DNA from: Halictus rubicundus
Taxonomy: Eukaryota > Arthropoda > Insecta > Hymenoptera > Halictidae
Length of the DNA: 64,000 bases
Assembly (NCBI RefSeq): GCF_050948215.1
Contig: NW_027488787.1
Span: 62,001-126,000, forward strand
Direction: 5' to 3'
Within the stretch, counting starts at the first letter, position 1, and the number at the start of each line of letters is the position of its first letter. The notes below the pieces were generated by a model. It had not been told where the DNA came from and did not search any database. It worked only from the letters and a program-made list of their open reading frames with translations. Position numbers and translations under genes: made by a program. Positions 15,353-25,809 of this stretch are shown one piece after another.

Positions 15353-15357
15353 CCTAT
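15353..15357. other. Target-site duplication of the BEL/Pao element, left copy
   Basis: CCTAT directly before the left LTR is repeated directly after the right LTR at 22240-22244. Removing the element and one CCTAT restores a normal satellite string (TATCATATCCTATCCTC followed by a TTTCCTATAATATTATC monomer), which exists intact near 14580. CCTAT is also the satellite pentamer, so chance identity is possible, but 5 bp fits this family. Confidence 0.85.
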
Positions 15358-15944
15358 TGTTTCGTATCTTTCCCTGCTTGGAAAGATTCGCGGGAAACTA
15401 AAAGGAATGCAACTGAACTTGCGAGGAAATTTAACGGATTGTGTATGAAAGTGTATGTGGAATGGTATGAAAGTATGCTGAGTGAAAGTGGAGAAAGCGG
15501 ACTGTATGAATGAATTGAATGGAAGGCGGATTTGCAATAAATTATCTGTATTTTCACACTGTAGGGTTTCAGTTTGTCACAAAGATTGAAATTATATAAT
15601 AAACGACTGATAAGCACTGATTTCGAATTCTGTTTCTTGTTACGTAATCGCACAGCTGACTCGGATTTCAGAAAGAGAGCGAGTAACGGCTCTCTCTCGG
15701 TTTTATTACTTCGGTCCTTCGGGAAGTTCGTCACGCGCAGATGTTTCCGGTTTTTCGTCGAGAACCTTCCAAAAGAATCGAGCCTGTTTTCCGCGAATCA
15801 CGCTTGAGGGTTATGCCCGCGCGAGCCTCGATTCCAGACGCTGTTTGTCGGTGTTCTCGCGCGTGTTGCGGGACATTCTGTGATTGGCAGCCGCGCGGTT
15901 GAGCACGGTGAGGCGTTATGGCGTTCGCGCGCCAATCTCAAACA
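15358..15944 (-). repeat. 3' LTR of the BEL/Pao element
   Basis: This 587-bp terminal repeat starts TGTTTCGTATC on + and ends CAAACA. It matches 21653-22239 with a constant shift of 6295 bp. The only differences I find are A at 15772 (G at 22067) and A at 15813 (T at 22108). A TATA-like string occurs at 15591-15600. A minus-strand AATAAA lies at 15702-15707, but upstream of that TATA-like string in the element's direction, so I cannot place R and U5. Open frames inside the LTR occur in both copies and look non-coding. Confidence 0.95.
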
Positions 15945-16266
15945 TGCCGCCCGCCTCGACTTGTCGAATGTCCGAGCATGCAAACGGTCGTGATATCTAG
16001 TGAACAAGTGCTAGTGATTGACAGTGATTTTCACGCAGTGATTTCGGGCTATAGTTTACAACTCTGCAAGCAATTTTTGAGGTTACTACCGTCGTCATGA
16101 GCAATGTGAATGCTTGAATTTACTGCGAGGTGGTTGGAGTGGGGGGCCACGTCGGCTGGCCTCGTGAATGACTCGCGCGTGCGCTCAACGATTTTACGCG
16201 TACTACGCAGTTGTAGTCGATCTTCGCGAGTGAATGAATTACGGTGCAACACGTGAATCGACGCGG
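15945..16266 (-). other. 3' untranslated part and likely polypurine tract of BEL/Pao
   Basis: These 322 bp lie between the gag-pol stop and the 3' LTR. The minus strand directly next to the LTR reads GAGGCGGGCGGCA, a moderately purine-rich stretch where plus-strand DNA synthesis would start. No envelope frame is present and I see no other feature. Confidence 0.6.
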
Positions 16267-19200
16267 TCATCGATCGTTCTCGTTCAACGGTAGAACGATC
16301 AGTTTGTGGATCGGTCTTACGAATTCGGACGCCGAGGTGACCACGGTGACTACCCGAGTTTTCCCGTCGCCTCCAGGATGCACTTCCTTCACTCGTGCGA
16401 GCGGCCAGCGAGCGGGTGGCGTTGATTCGTCGCTGAGGATGCACAGGCTGCCCGGCGTGAGGTTTTCCTGTGGTCGGCGCCATTTCGACCGTGTGGTGAG
16501 TCCGTGCAGGTACTCCTTTCGCCATCGCACCCAAAATTGATCCCTCATTTTGTTGATCAGCTGCCATCGAGTAAGCCGGTTGACGTTCTGGTCCAGCAGC
16601 GACGGTTCCGGCAACGCGTTCAACGGGGAGCCTATAAGAAAATGCCCTGGAGTCAATGCTGTTAAATCAGACGGGTCATCGGAGAGAGCAGCCAGCGGCC
16701 TTGAATTCAGGCAAGCTTCAACTTGTGTGAGGAGTGTGGACATCTCCTCGAATGTGAGTCTGGTTTCTCCTATCGTCCTTCTCAGATGGTGCTTGGTGGA
16801 CTTGACGGCTGCCTCCCAGAGTCCACCGAAGTGGGGCGCTGCTGGTGGGTTGAAATGCCACTGAGTGCGTAGGTTGCTCAGGTTTTCCCTCAAGCATCTG
16901 TTTTCAGGGCTGCTGGCGGTGAATAGGCGACGCAGCTCCCGGTCTGCCCCCAGGAAGTTCGTCCCACAGTCGCTGTACAGGTGCGCACAGAGACCTCGGC
17001 GGGATATGAAGCGCCGGAAAGCAGCCAGGAAGGCCTCTGACGTGTAACTGGAGACCGCCTCGAGATGGACGGCCTTGGTCACCATGCAGATGAAGACTGC
17101 GAAGAAGGCCTTGGTTGCTCTGTGACCACGCCCTGGAGAAGTCCGCAGCCATATCGGGCCCGCATAGTCCACTCCGGTGGAATGGAATGGGCGAGCTGGA
17201 GTGACGCGGTGCTCTGGTAGTTGGCCCATCATCTGCCTGCCTGTTTCCGCCCGCCATCTCAGACACGTTACGCATTTGAGGATAGCTGATTTCACTCTTG
17301 ATCGTCCCCTCGGTATCCAGAACCACTGGCGTATGGCTCCCAGAGTTGCTTGCGCTCCGCCATGCAGTGTCTTGAGATGGCTGTGAACAATGTAAAGTTG
17401 GGTAAAGGTGGATTCAGGTGGCAGGATGATTGGATGGGCTTCGTCAGGATTGAGACGCGCTTTGCTCAGCCGACCCCCAACTCTGAGAATGTTGGCGCTG
17501 TCGATCTCCGCTGCTAGAGGTGAGAGCACGCTTCTTGAGGGAACGCATACGCCTGATTTTAATAGCCTCCTTTCTTCCTTAAAGTGGGTCTGCTGCACTT
17601 GTCGGATCCAGCACTTCTCGGCCTCGTTGATTTCCTCCACCGAAAGGACTGAGGAGTCACCATGGGTGGCGGCGATATTGCTGTTCGAGACTGAAGAGAG
17701 CTTGCGTCGTTTGAGAAGCCATCGTCGACACCAAGCAGTGACCCTTAGCAGCTTGGTATAGGACGAGAACCGCATCAAGGTGTCGTTGTCCTCGATTCCC
17801 CCTTTTGCTTTGTGCGTTACCGCAACTAGTTTTTTCCTTTCTTCTGGCAGGTGGTCAGGAATTTCTGCTTGGGCCTCCGTGAGCTGCTCGCTGTTTCGCA
17901 GGAAGTTCGGGCCGTTCCACCACAATGTCAGCTGCAGCAACTGTGACGGTGTGAGTCCTCGAGAGGCGGGGTCAGCTGGATTTTCAACCCCGGCTACATG
18001 ATGCCATTGTGCCTCGGGAACTCGACGCTGAATGTCTGCCACTCTGTTTGCGACATAGGTTTTCCACCTGCTTGGATGTGCTCGTAACCATCCCAGAGCG
18101 ACTGTCGAGTCTGACCACAAGTGTATCGGTGTGCGTGTGTATGCTAGTGTCGCAGTGGTTTTCTCTGCTAGTCGAGCGAGGAGATGTGCTGCGCAGAGTT
18201 CCAAGCGAGGTAACGAGACCTGCTTTAGTGGTGCGACCTTGCTCTTAGCAGTGACAAGTGCGACTTCCCAGTGTCCGTCCTCCCTCTTCGTCCTCAAGTA
18301 GACGACTGCTGCGTATGCTCGCTCGGAGGCGTCTGCGAAGCCATGTAATTCCCTCAGAGTGGGATGTGGACAGTGAGACAAGGGCCGAGGTACCCTCACT
18401 CTTTCGAGCAGCTTCAGTTCGGCGCAGAAAAGTGCCCAGTCTTCAGCCATGGATGCAGGAAGTGGGTCGTCCCAGTCCAGACCCAGCAGCCAAGTCGATT
18501 GAATGGCTATTTTCGCCCGTACGATGACTGGTGCTAGCCATCCCAGTGGGTCGAACAACTGTGCGGCTTTCGAAACAATGCTGCGCTTGGTTGGCGATTG
18601 AGCGGTGACCTCAGCGAGGGAGTATCGAAAGTTGTCCTCTCGTGGTGACCAGTGAAGACCTAACGCAGTGTGGATGCAGTCCGACCAGGTTTTCTGCTCC
18701 TCTAGTTGGTTGTGGTGCGGCGAGGACTGAGTGGTTGTGCTCTCGGAGTGACCTGCGAACACTTGAAAGCGTCGTGATGAGTCCTGGGGCAAATCGACCA
18801 CGTTCGACGCCCACTTTTGGAGCGGGAAGCCGCCCGCCATGCACAGCTGCTGAAGTTGATTGGCGGTTTCCATCAGCTCTTCCACGGTGTCGGCTCCAGT
18901 GAGGATGTCATCGACGTATGTGTCCCTCTTGATGGCTATTGCTCCGTTGGGGTAGTGCGAGCCCTCATCCTCAGCAAGTTGGCGCAGTGTTCGCACAGCT
19001 AGATATGGGGCACATGAAAGACCATACGTGACAGTGTTTAGCCGGTATTCACGAACCCTTTCGCTCTCCGCCCGTCTCCAGAGGATTCGTTGTACGTCTC
19101 GATCCTCTGGATGAACTAATATCTGCCGGTACATCTTGGTGACGTCGGCTGTCACCACGTACTGGTGTTTGCGCCACCTCAGAATGACGTCAGCGAGTGG

Positions 19201-21516
19201 TGGCAACAAATTTGGACCCGCATGGAGGGCATCGTTCAAAGAACATTGCGAAGGCTCGGACCAGGACCCGTTGAAGACGACTCTCAACTTCGTGGTGGAG
19301 CTGCTGGGCCTCAAGACTCCGTGGTGTGGCAGGTAGTGGCATTGTTGTCCTTTCCCTGTCTCTTCGGTCAGTGACATGTGACCAAGCTCGCTGTACTGCT
19401 TTAGAAAGTCGTCGTATTGCTCCTTGAACTCTTTGTCCTTTCGGAACTGCAGCTCCATTCTCCTGAGTGAGTGCCACGCTGCTGTCCGGGAGCCTGAAGT
19501 GACTTTTACGTTAGTTTTAAAGGGCAGTCTCACCTGATAGCGACCCTCTGAAGTGCGTGAGTGTGAGGTTTTAAAGTGCTGCTCGCACTCTTCTTCCTCA
19601 GCTGTCCACGCCGAAGCCGTGTCTTGGACGTCCTCCTGTTCCCAAAACCGCCGCACGAGTGAGCTCAGACTGTCCCCGATGCTTGCCTGATGCACCTGGG
19701 CCTGAACCGGACTGGACGCCGAGCCTGTCATCCCGGTGACGATCCATCCGAACATGGTAAGCTGAGCCACCGGCTGATTCGGAGCTCCTCTTCTCAATCC
19801 CTCTCTGATTATTGCAGGGTAGACGTCTGCCCCGAGCAGGACTTCAATGGGTGCTCTGCTCCCTGGTACTGGGTCGGCAAGCTGCAATCCTCTCAGGTGC
19901 GCCCACTCTGGTTGTGCCGTGGTCCTGGCATGAGAGTACGTTGAAAGCTTGGCAAGGATCACCGCTGAAACTGTGATGGTGTCCTCTGTCTGGCAGGCGG
20001 AAACGTTCAGCGTGACTCTGCCCCGGCTCCTTGCAAGCTGCTGCCCTCCGACTCCGTACAGGTCCACCTTTGCTTCTGCCCGAGGTAATTGTAGCCTTTG
20101 TGCTAGCCCTTCGTTTATCATTGTGATCTCGGAGCCTGAATCGATGAGCGCTCTTGCTACTTGCCGACGGCCGAAGCGATCTGTAACATTGACCAATGCT
20201 GTAGCTAACATCACCTCACCGTCTTTATTGCAGCAGCTCTGCGCATGGTGGATAGCCCTTCCTGCAGTGGAGACGCCCTTGCATGCATCATGGAGTGTCG
20301 TGTGGTGACGTTCGCCGCAGGTGTAGCAACCTTTCTTCGATGGACAGCTCTCCGTGGTGTGCTTGCCGAGACAGTTTCTGCACAGCTGATGTTTCTCGAC
20401 AGTAGATTTCCGCTCCTCCGCAGAACTTTCTTTGTATGATGAGCAATGCATGAGATAATGATCTTTTGAACAGATCACGCATACAATTTGTTGCCCTTTC
20501 CTTGCATGGTTGACGCGGGCCATGCTTGCTGCTGGTTTCGCTTTGCTGACACCTTGGCTTGATTGGAATTTGCTCGGTCTGGAATGGCTGGAACCTGAGG
20601 ACGCTGAGCTCGGAGATGCCTGCATCATCTGGAGTCGCTTTATCATGAAGTCCTTCAGGGTTGCACAGGAAGGAGGCTCGCTGCTGACCGTAACGCTCTC
20701 CTCCCATTTTTCTCTGGTCGTGGGGTCGAACAAATTCACAATCGAGTGAACGAACCAATCTGCGGTTTGATCCACAGGTCTGCCTAGTCCGTCCAGGGTG
20801 TTGATGACGGTGGATACTCCTTTCTGGATCTGGGTCATTTCTCGCACCGTGCTTTCTCTCATCCATGGCAGCGCCGCCAACTTGTCAAGGCAGGATCGGA
20901 CGAGAATGCGCTTGTTTTCGAAATGCTCCAGAAGGATATCCCACGCCTTTCTGTAATTTCCGTTCGTGGTCGGAAGGTCCTTGACGAGATCGGCTGCTTG
21001 ATCCCGAAGGGCGCCCTTCAGGTAATGGAGCTTGTCGACGTCGCTCATTCCCCTTTTCTGGTCGATCATCGAGACGAATCGGTCTTTAAACGACGGCCAT
21101 TCGACGTATTCTCCGTTAAATTGCGGCAACGGCATCCGTGGGAGAGAAGATGACCCGGACTTCGAATCTCCCTCGTCTGGATTTTGCTCGGGCGCCCTTT
21201 CGCTGCTCTTTCTGAGTTGATTCGCGAGCTCGCGCAGCCGGCTTTTTTGTATGAGGTAGGTTTCTTCTACCGATTTGGCCATGCCTGACTTTTCATATTC
21301 GCTGTCCTTGGTTGCAGCTTTGTGTCCGTACATTAGCACGTCATGATTTTGCTGAAACTTTACCCAGTAATCCTCGAGCAGTTCCAGCCTGGTCTCAACG
21401 TCGCTGATGGTGATCTTTGTTTGCGCGACGGATTTTTTGAAGTTGTCCATGAGGCGAGCAATCTTCCCTCCGATGGTTTTCTGCTTGTGGAGGAGGTCGT
21501 TTGCTGAGAGCTCCAT
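16267..21516 (-). CDS. Gag-Pol polyprotein of BEL/Pao retrotransposon
   Basis: This is a single intact frame of 1749 residues, in the usual size range for BEL/Pao. It starts at the first ATG after the primer-binding site and ends in TGA at 16267-16269. The N-terminal Gag (about 1-340) has a helical, charged start and the Gag domain common in this superfamily. Zinc knuckles follow: C346-C349-H353-C358 and C379-C382-H386-C391 are CCHC, and C397-C400-H404-H409 is a CCHH variant. The aspartic protease has D459-S-G. Reverse transcriptase (about 730-930) shows D791 and Y867-V-D-D. RNase H has D1062, E1106, D1136 and D1182. Integrase has the zinc site H1380-H1385-C1415-C1418 and the catalytic triad D1450, D1516, E1568. 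The C-terminal tail (about 1620-1749) is the extension typical of Pao integrases. The protein would act in cytoplasmic virus-like particles and then in the nucleus. I see no frameshift or stop. Confidence 0.96.
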   Translation of the reverse strand: MELSANDLLHKQKTIGGKIARLMDNFKKSVAQTKITISDVETRLELLEDYWVKFQQNHDVLMYGHKAATKDSEYEKSGMAKSVEETYLIQKSRLRELANQLRKSSERAPEQNPDEGDSKSGSSSLPRMPLPQFNGEYVEWPSFKDRFVSMIDQKRGMSDVDKLHYLKGALRDQAADLVKDLPTTNGNYRKAWDILLEHFENKRILVRSCLDKLAALPWMRESTVREMTQIQKGVSTVINTLDGLGRPVDQTADWFVHSIVNLFDPTTREKWEESVTVSSEPPSCATLKDFMIKRLQMMQASPSSASSGSSHSRPSKFQSSQGVSKAKPAASMARVNHARKGQQIVCVICSKDHYLMHCSSYKESSAEERKSTVEKHQLCRNCLGKHTTESCPSKKGCYTCGERHHTTLHDACKGVSTAGRAIHHAQSCCNKDGEVMLATALVNVTDRFGRRQVARALIDSGSEITMINEGLAQRLQLPRAEAKVDLYGVGGQQLARSRGRVTLNVSACQTEDTITVSAVILAKLSTYSHARTTAQPEWAHLRGLQLADPVPGSRAPIEVLLGADVYPAIIREGLRRGAPNQPVAQLTMFGWIVTGMTGSASSPVQAQVHQASIGDSLSSLVRRFWEQEDVQDTASAWTAEEEECEQHFKTSHSRTSEGRYQVRLPFKTNVKVTSGSRTAAWHSLRRMELQFRKDKEFKEQYDDFLKQYSELGHMSLTEETGKGQQCHYLPHHGVLRPSSSTTKLRVVFNGSWSEPSQCSLNDALHAGPNLLPPLADVILRWRKHQYVVTADVTKMYRQILVHPEDRDVQRILWRRAESERVREYRLNTVTYGLSCAPYLAVRTLRQLAEDEGSHYPNGAIAIKRDTYVDDILTGADTVEELMETANQLQQLCMAGGFPLQKWASNVVDLPQDSSRRFQVFAGHSESTTTQSSPHHNQLEEQKTWSDCIHTALGLHWSPREDNFRYSLAEVTAQSPTKRSIVSKAAQLFDPLGWLAPVIVRAKIAIQSTWLLGLDWDDPLPASMAEDWALFCAELKLLERVRVPRPLSHCPHPTLRELHGFADASERAYAAVVYLRTKREDGHWEVALVTAKSKVAPLKQVSLPRLELCAAHLLARLAEKTTATLAYTRTPIHLWSDSTVALGWLRAHPSRWKTYVANRVADIQRRVPEAQWHHVAGVENPADPASRGLTPSQLLQLTLWWNGPNFLRNSEQLTEAQAEIPDHLPEERKKLVAVTHKAKGGIEDNDTLMRFSSYTKLLRVTAWCRRWLLKRRKLSSVSNSNIAATHGDSSVLSVEEINEAEKCWIRQVQQTHFKEERRLLKSGVCVPSRSVLSPLAAEIDSANILRVGGRLSKARLNPDEAHPIILPPESTFTQLYIVHSHLKTLHGGAQATLGAIRQWFWIPRGRSRVKSAILKCVTCLRWRAETGRQMMGQLPEHRVTPARPFHSTGVDYAGPIWLRTSPGRGHRATKAFFAVFICMVTKAVHLEAVSSYTSEAFLAAFRRFISRRGLCAHLYSDCGTNFLGADRELRRLFTASSPENRCLRENLSNLRTQWHFNPPAAPHFGGLWEAAVKSTKHHLRRTIGETRLTFEEMSTLLTQVEACLNSRPLAALSDDPSDLTALTPGHFLIGSPLNALPEPSLLDQNVNRLTRWQLINKMRDQFWVRWRKEYLHGLTTRSKWRRPQENLTPGSLCILSDESTPPARWPLARVKEVHPGGDGKTRVVTVVTSASEFVRPIHKLIVLPLNENDR

Positions 21517-21652
21517 TTTAGTTGCGGCTGATTCGCTTGATGGAATTCACTCACGGATGCACTGGACTCACCCTTGACTCGATTTGATATTGCAAATCCT
21601 GGAGAGGTATCGGCCAGACACGTGGAAAGTATCCGGCTCGAAGGACCAGAAA
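21517..21652 (-). other. 5' leader of BEL/Pao element
   Basis: These 136 bp separate the 5' LTR from the gag-pol start codon. They contain the primer-binding site next to the LTR. The remainder would hold any packaging signal, but nothing specific is recognisable. Confidence 0.7.
21631..21648 (-). promoter_or_regulatory. Primer-binding site for tRNA-Tyr
   Basis: The + strand reads ATCCGGCTCGAAGGACCA, which is the 3' end of animal tRNA-Tyr(GTA) including CCA. The element RNA (minus strand) therefore pairs with that tRNA over 18 nt starting TGGTCCTTCGAG. It lies four bases from the LTR (spacer TTTC), the normal position for a minus-strand DNA primer. The tRNA assignment comes from my memory of the conserved tRNA-Tyr acceptor and T-arm, not from a search. 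Confidence 0.85.
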
Positions 21653-22239
21653 TGTTTCGTATCTTTCCCTGCTTGGAAAGATTCGCGGGAAACTAAAAGG
21701 AATGCAACTGAACTTGCGAGGAAATTTAACGGATTGTGTATGAAAGTGTATGTGGAATGGTATGAAAGTATGCTGAGTGAAAGTGGAGAAAGCGGACTGT
21801 ATGAATGAATTGAATGGAAGGCGGATTTGCAATAAATTATCTGTATTTTCACACTGTAGGGTTTCAGTTTGTCACAAAGATTGAAATTATATAATAAACG
21901 ACTGATAAGCACTGATTTCGAATTCTGTTTCTTGTTACGTAATCGCACAGCTGACTCGGATTTCAGAAAGAGAGCGAGTAACGGCTCTCTCTCGGTTTTA
22001 TTACTTCGGTCCTTCGGGAAGTTCGTCACGCGCAGATGTTTCCGGTTTTTCGTCGAGAACCTTCCAGAAGAATCGAGCCTGTTTTCCGCGAATCACGCTT
22101 GAGGGTTTTGCCCGCGCGAGCCTCGATTCCAGACGCTGTTTGTCGGTGTTCTCGCGCGTGTTGCGGGACATTCTGTGATTGGCAGCCGCGCGGTTGAGCA
22201 CGGTGAGGCGTTATGGCGTTCGCGCGCCAATCTCAAACA
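21653..22239 (-). repeat. 5' LTR of the BEL/Pao element
   Basis: This is the upstream terminal repeat in the element's own direction, 587 bp and identical in length to the 3' LTR. It should hold the promoter. A TATA-like ATTATATAAT lies at 21886-21895. Two substitutions separate it from the 3' LTR. Confidence 0.95.
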
Positions 22240-22244
22240 CCTAT
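22240..22244. other. Target-site duplication of the BEL/Pao element, right copy
   Basis: CCTAT follows the right LTR directly and matches 15353-15357. Confidence 0.85.
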
Positions 22245-25200
22245 CCTCTTTCCTATAATATTATCTATCCTATCCTATCCCCTATCCTATCCTATCCTCT
22301 ATAATAACGTATCCTCTATCCTATAATATCATCTATCCTATCCTATCCTCTACAATATCGTATCCTCTATCATATATTATCCTCTTTCCCATAATATCAT
22401 CTATCCTATCCTATTCTCCATCCTATCCTATCCTCTATCCTATCTTATCCTCTATCCTATTCTATCCTCTATCCTATCCTGTCCTCTATCCTATCCTATT
22501 CTCAATCCTATCCTATCCTTTATCCTATCCTATCCTCTATAATATCGTATCCTCCATCATATCCTATCCGGTTTCCTATAATATCATCTATCGTATCGTA
22601 TCTTCTATGCTATCCTATCCTCTATAATATCGTATCATCTATCCTATAATATTATCTATCCTATCCTATTCTCTATCCTATCCTATCCTCTATCCTATCC
22701 TATCGTCTATCGTATCCTATCCTCTATCCTATCAAACCCCCTATCCTATCCTCTATCCTGTCCTATCCTCTATCCTACCCTATCCCCAATCCTATCCTAT
22801 CCTCTATCCTATCCTATCGTCTATCGTATCCTATCCTCTATCCTATCAAACCCCCTATCCTATCCTCTATCCTGTCCTATCCTCTATCCTACCCTATCCC
22901 CAATCCTATCCTATCCTCTATCCTATCCTATCCTCTATCCTATCCTATCCTCTGTCATATTCTATCCTCTGTCATATCCTATCCTCTTTCCTATAATATC
23001 ATCTATCCTATTCTATCCTCTATCCTATCCTATTCTCTATCCTATCCTATCCTCCATCCTATCCAATCCCCTATCCTATTCTCTATCCTATCCTATTCTC
23101 TATCCTATCTTATCCTCTATCCTATCCTATCCTCTATCCTATCCTATCCTCTATAATATCGTATCCTCTATCATATCCTATCCTCTTTCCTATAATATCA
23201 TAAATCCTATCCTATTCTCTATCCTATCCTATCCTATCCTCTATCCTATCTTATCCTCAATCCTATTCTATCCTCTATCCTACCCTATCCTCTATCCTAT
23301 CCTATCCTCTATCCTATCCTATCCTCTATCCTATCCTATCCTCTATCCTATCCTATCCTCTATAATATCGTATTCTCTATCATATCCTATCCGGTTTCCT
23401 ATAATATCATCTATCGTATCGTATCTTCTATGCTATCCTATCCTCTATATTATCGTATCATCTATCCTATAATATCATCTATCCTATCCCATTCTCTCTC
23501 CTATCCTATCCTCTATCCTATCTTATCCTCAATCCTATCCTATCCTCTATCCTGTCCTATCCTCTATCCTACCCTATCCCCAACCCTATCCTATCCTCTA
23601 TCCTATCCTATCCTCTATCATATCCTATCCTCTTTCCTATATTATCATCAATCCTATTCTATCCCCTATCCTATCCTATCCTCTATAATAACGTATCCTC
23701 TATCCTATAATATCATCTATCCTATCCTATCCTCTACAATATCGTATCCTCTATCATATATTGTCCTCTTTCCCATAATATCATCTATCCTCTCCTATTC
23801 TCCATCCTATCCTATCTTCTATCCTATCCTATCCTCTGTACTATCCTATCCTTTTTCCTATCCTATCCTCTATCCTATCCTATCCTCTATCCTATCCTAT
23901 CCTCTATATTATCCTATCCTCTATAATATCGTATCCTCTATCATATCCTATCCTCTTTCCTATAATATCATCAATCCTATTCTATCCCCTATCCTATCCT
24001 ATCCTCTATAATAACGTATCCTCTATCCTATAATATCATCTATCCTATCCTATCCTCTACAATATCGTATCCTCTATCATATATTATCCTCTTTCCCATA
24101 ATATCATCTATCCTATCCTATTCTCCATCCTATCCTATCCTCTATCCTATCTTATCCTCTATCCTATTCTATCCTCTATCCTATCCTGTCCTCTATCCTA
24201 TCCTATTCTCAATCCTATCCTATCCTTTATCCTATCCTATCCTCTATAATATCGTATCCTCCATCATATCCTATCCGGTTTCCTATAATATCATCTATCG
24301 TATCGTATCTTCTATGCTATCCTATCCTCTATAATATCGTATCATCTATCCTATAATATTATCTATCCTATCCTATTCTGTATCCTATCCTATCCTGTAT
24401 CCTATCTTATCCTCAATCCTACTCTATACTCTATCCTATCCTATCCTCTATCCTATCCTATTCTCTATCCTATCCTATCCTCTATCCTATCTTATCCTCA
24501 ATCCTATCCTATCCTCTATCCTGTCCTATCCTCTATCCTACCCTATCCCCAATCCTATCCTATCCTCTATCCTATCCTATCCTCTATCATATCCTATCCT
24601 CTTTCCTATATTATCATCAATCCTATTCTATCACCTATCCTATCCTATCCTCTATAATAACGTATCCTCTATCCTATAATATCATCTATCCTATCCTATC
24701 CTCTACAATATCGTATCCTCTATCATATATTATCCTCTTTCCCATAATATCATCTATCCTCTCCTATTCTCCATCCTATCCTATCTTCTATCCTATCCTA
24801 TCCTCTGTACTATCCTATCCTCTTTCCTATCCTATCCTCTATCCTATCCTATCCTCTATCCTATCCTATCCTCTATATTATCCTATCCTCTATAATATCG
24901 TATCCTCTATCATATCCTATCCTCTTTCCTATAATATCATCTATCCTATCCTATTCTCCATCCTATCCTATCTTCTATCCTATCCTATCCTCTGTACTAT
25001 CCTATCCTCTTTCCTATCCTATCCTCTATCCTATCCTATCCTCTATCCTATCCTATCCTCTATATTATCCTATCCTCTATAATATCGTATCCTCTATCAT
25101 ATCCTATCCTCTTTCCTATAATATCATCTATCCTATCCTATTCTCAATCCTATCCTATCCTCTATCATATCCAATCCCCTATCCTATCCTCTATCCTATC

Positions 25201-25600
25201 CAATCCCCTATCCTATCCTCTGTCCTATCGTCTATCCTATCCTATCCTCTATACTATACTATCCTCTATCCTATCCTATCCCCTATACTATCCTATCCTA
25301 TCCACTATCCTATCCTATCCTCAATCCTATCCTATCCTCTATCCTATCCTGTCCTTTATACTATCCAATCCTCTATCGTATCCTCTATCCTATCCTATCC
25401 TCTATCCTATCCTATCCTCTACAATATCGTATCCTCTATCATATCCTATCCTCTTTCCCATAATATCATCTATTCTATCCTATTCTCTATCCTATCCTAT
25501 CCTCTATCCTATCTTATCCTCAATCCTATTCTATCCTCTATCCTATCCTATCCTCTATCCTATCCTATCCTCTATCCTATCCTATTCTCTATCCTATCCT

Positions 25601-25616
25601 ATTCTCTATCCTATCC
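25601..25616. other. Target-site duplication of the 2.3-kb insertion, left copy
   Basis: ATTCTCTATCCTATCC just before the poly-T run is repeated exactly at 27898-27913 on the other side of the insertion. Sixteen base pairs fits target-primed reverse transcription. Because both copies are satellite sequence, part of the match could be fortuitous. Confidence 0.7.
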
Positions 25617-25627
25617 TTTTTTTTTTT
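25617..25627 (-). other. Poly(A) tail (poly-T on +) of the 2.3-kb insertion
   Basis: Eleven T residues directly follow the left target duplication, so the minus strand ends in poly(A). AATATA, a weak variant of a poly(A) signal, lies about 20 bp before the tail on the minus strand. No canonical AATAAA is close. Confidence 0.7.
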
Positions 25628-25809
25628 AAGGTATTTGTCTAAATATATTTCGTCCAGATACAAAAACGTAATAAATTCGTGCTTTCTAATTCCGATTTAA
25701 CACATGGGTGTCGACCATCGTTTGACTTCGTATTTCTAGATTTTACGCTCGCAGTGAAAATATTTTCTTACTCTTATGTTTAACTACTTATAGGATAATT
25801 TCCTATTCT

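Larger units (their letters stand above)
1..15357. repeat. 17-bp TATCC-type satellite, left block
   Basis: The block is tandem DNA made of TATCC pentamers punctuated by TATCCTC heptamers. The dominant unit is TATCCTATCCTATCCTC (17 bp), with many 12-bp units one pentamer shorter. Point variants (TATCG, CCAATCC, CTGTCC, TATAAT, TTTCC, CTCAATCC) are frequent and recur in fixed order, which marks higher-order repeats. The + strand is about 80% pyrimidine and almost free of G. Open frames of up to 708 codons on the + strand only (for example 6983-9109) encode Ser-Tyr-Pro-Leu-Ile repeats with a 17-residue period. They arise because the monomer has no stop triplet in any + phase while its complement carries TAG. 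I see no gene in this block. Confidence 0.97.
15358..22239 (-). mobile_element. Full-length BEL/Pao LTR retrotransposon
   Basis: This 6882-bp element lies on the minus strand. In its own direction it has a 5' LTR (21653-22239), a primer-binding site, one gag-pol frame, a short 3' untranslated part and a 3' LTR (15358-15944). The LTRs begin TG and end CA and differ at only two of 587 positions without gaps. The coding frame is uninterrupted, so the copy looks young and possibly able to move. No envelope-like frame lies between pol and the 3' LTR. The base composition is balanced and unlike the surrounding G-free satellite. BEL/Pao membership follows from the single long Gag-Pol frame, the DSG protease, the RT with YVDD, the Pao-type RNase H region and the C-terminal integrase extension. 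Confidence 0.96.
22240..25616. repeat. TATCC-type satellite between insertions 1 and 2
   Basis: This is variant-rich 17-bp satellite with obvious higher-order structure. A block containing ATAATAACGTATCC, CTACAATATCG, CATATATTATCC and TTTCCCATAATATCATC monomers recurs near 22300, 23690, 24010 and 24655, and once more near 34390. Local copies with GTATCC to CCGGTTTCC changes occur near 22565, 23390 and 24270. There are no genes; apparent open frames such as 23430-24011 are satellite artefacts. Confidence 0.95.

Noticed and set aside
1..15357. CRISPR array
   Set aside because: Units are contiguous with no unique spacers, and the context is eukaryotic.
15354..15734. 126-codon minus-strand frame in the BEL/Pao LTR (and its longer twin at 21568-22029)
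   Set aside because: Both lie wholly or mostly within the LTRs, have no recognisable domain and exist twice only because the LTR does.
16049..16567. 172-codon minus-strand frame as an envelope gene
   Set aside because: It overlaps the end of gag-pol in another phase, is arginine-rich without signal peptide or membrane segment, and looks like a shadow frame.
21631..21648. tRNA-Tyr gene (and tRNA-Trp gene at 32323-32340)
   Set aside because: Only the 18-nt tRNA 3' end is present in each case; no D arm, anticodon arm or T arm lies upstream. These are primer-binding sites.
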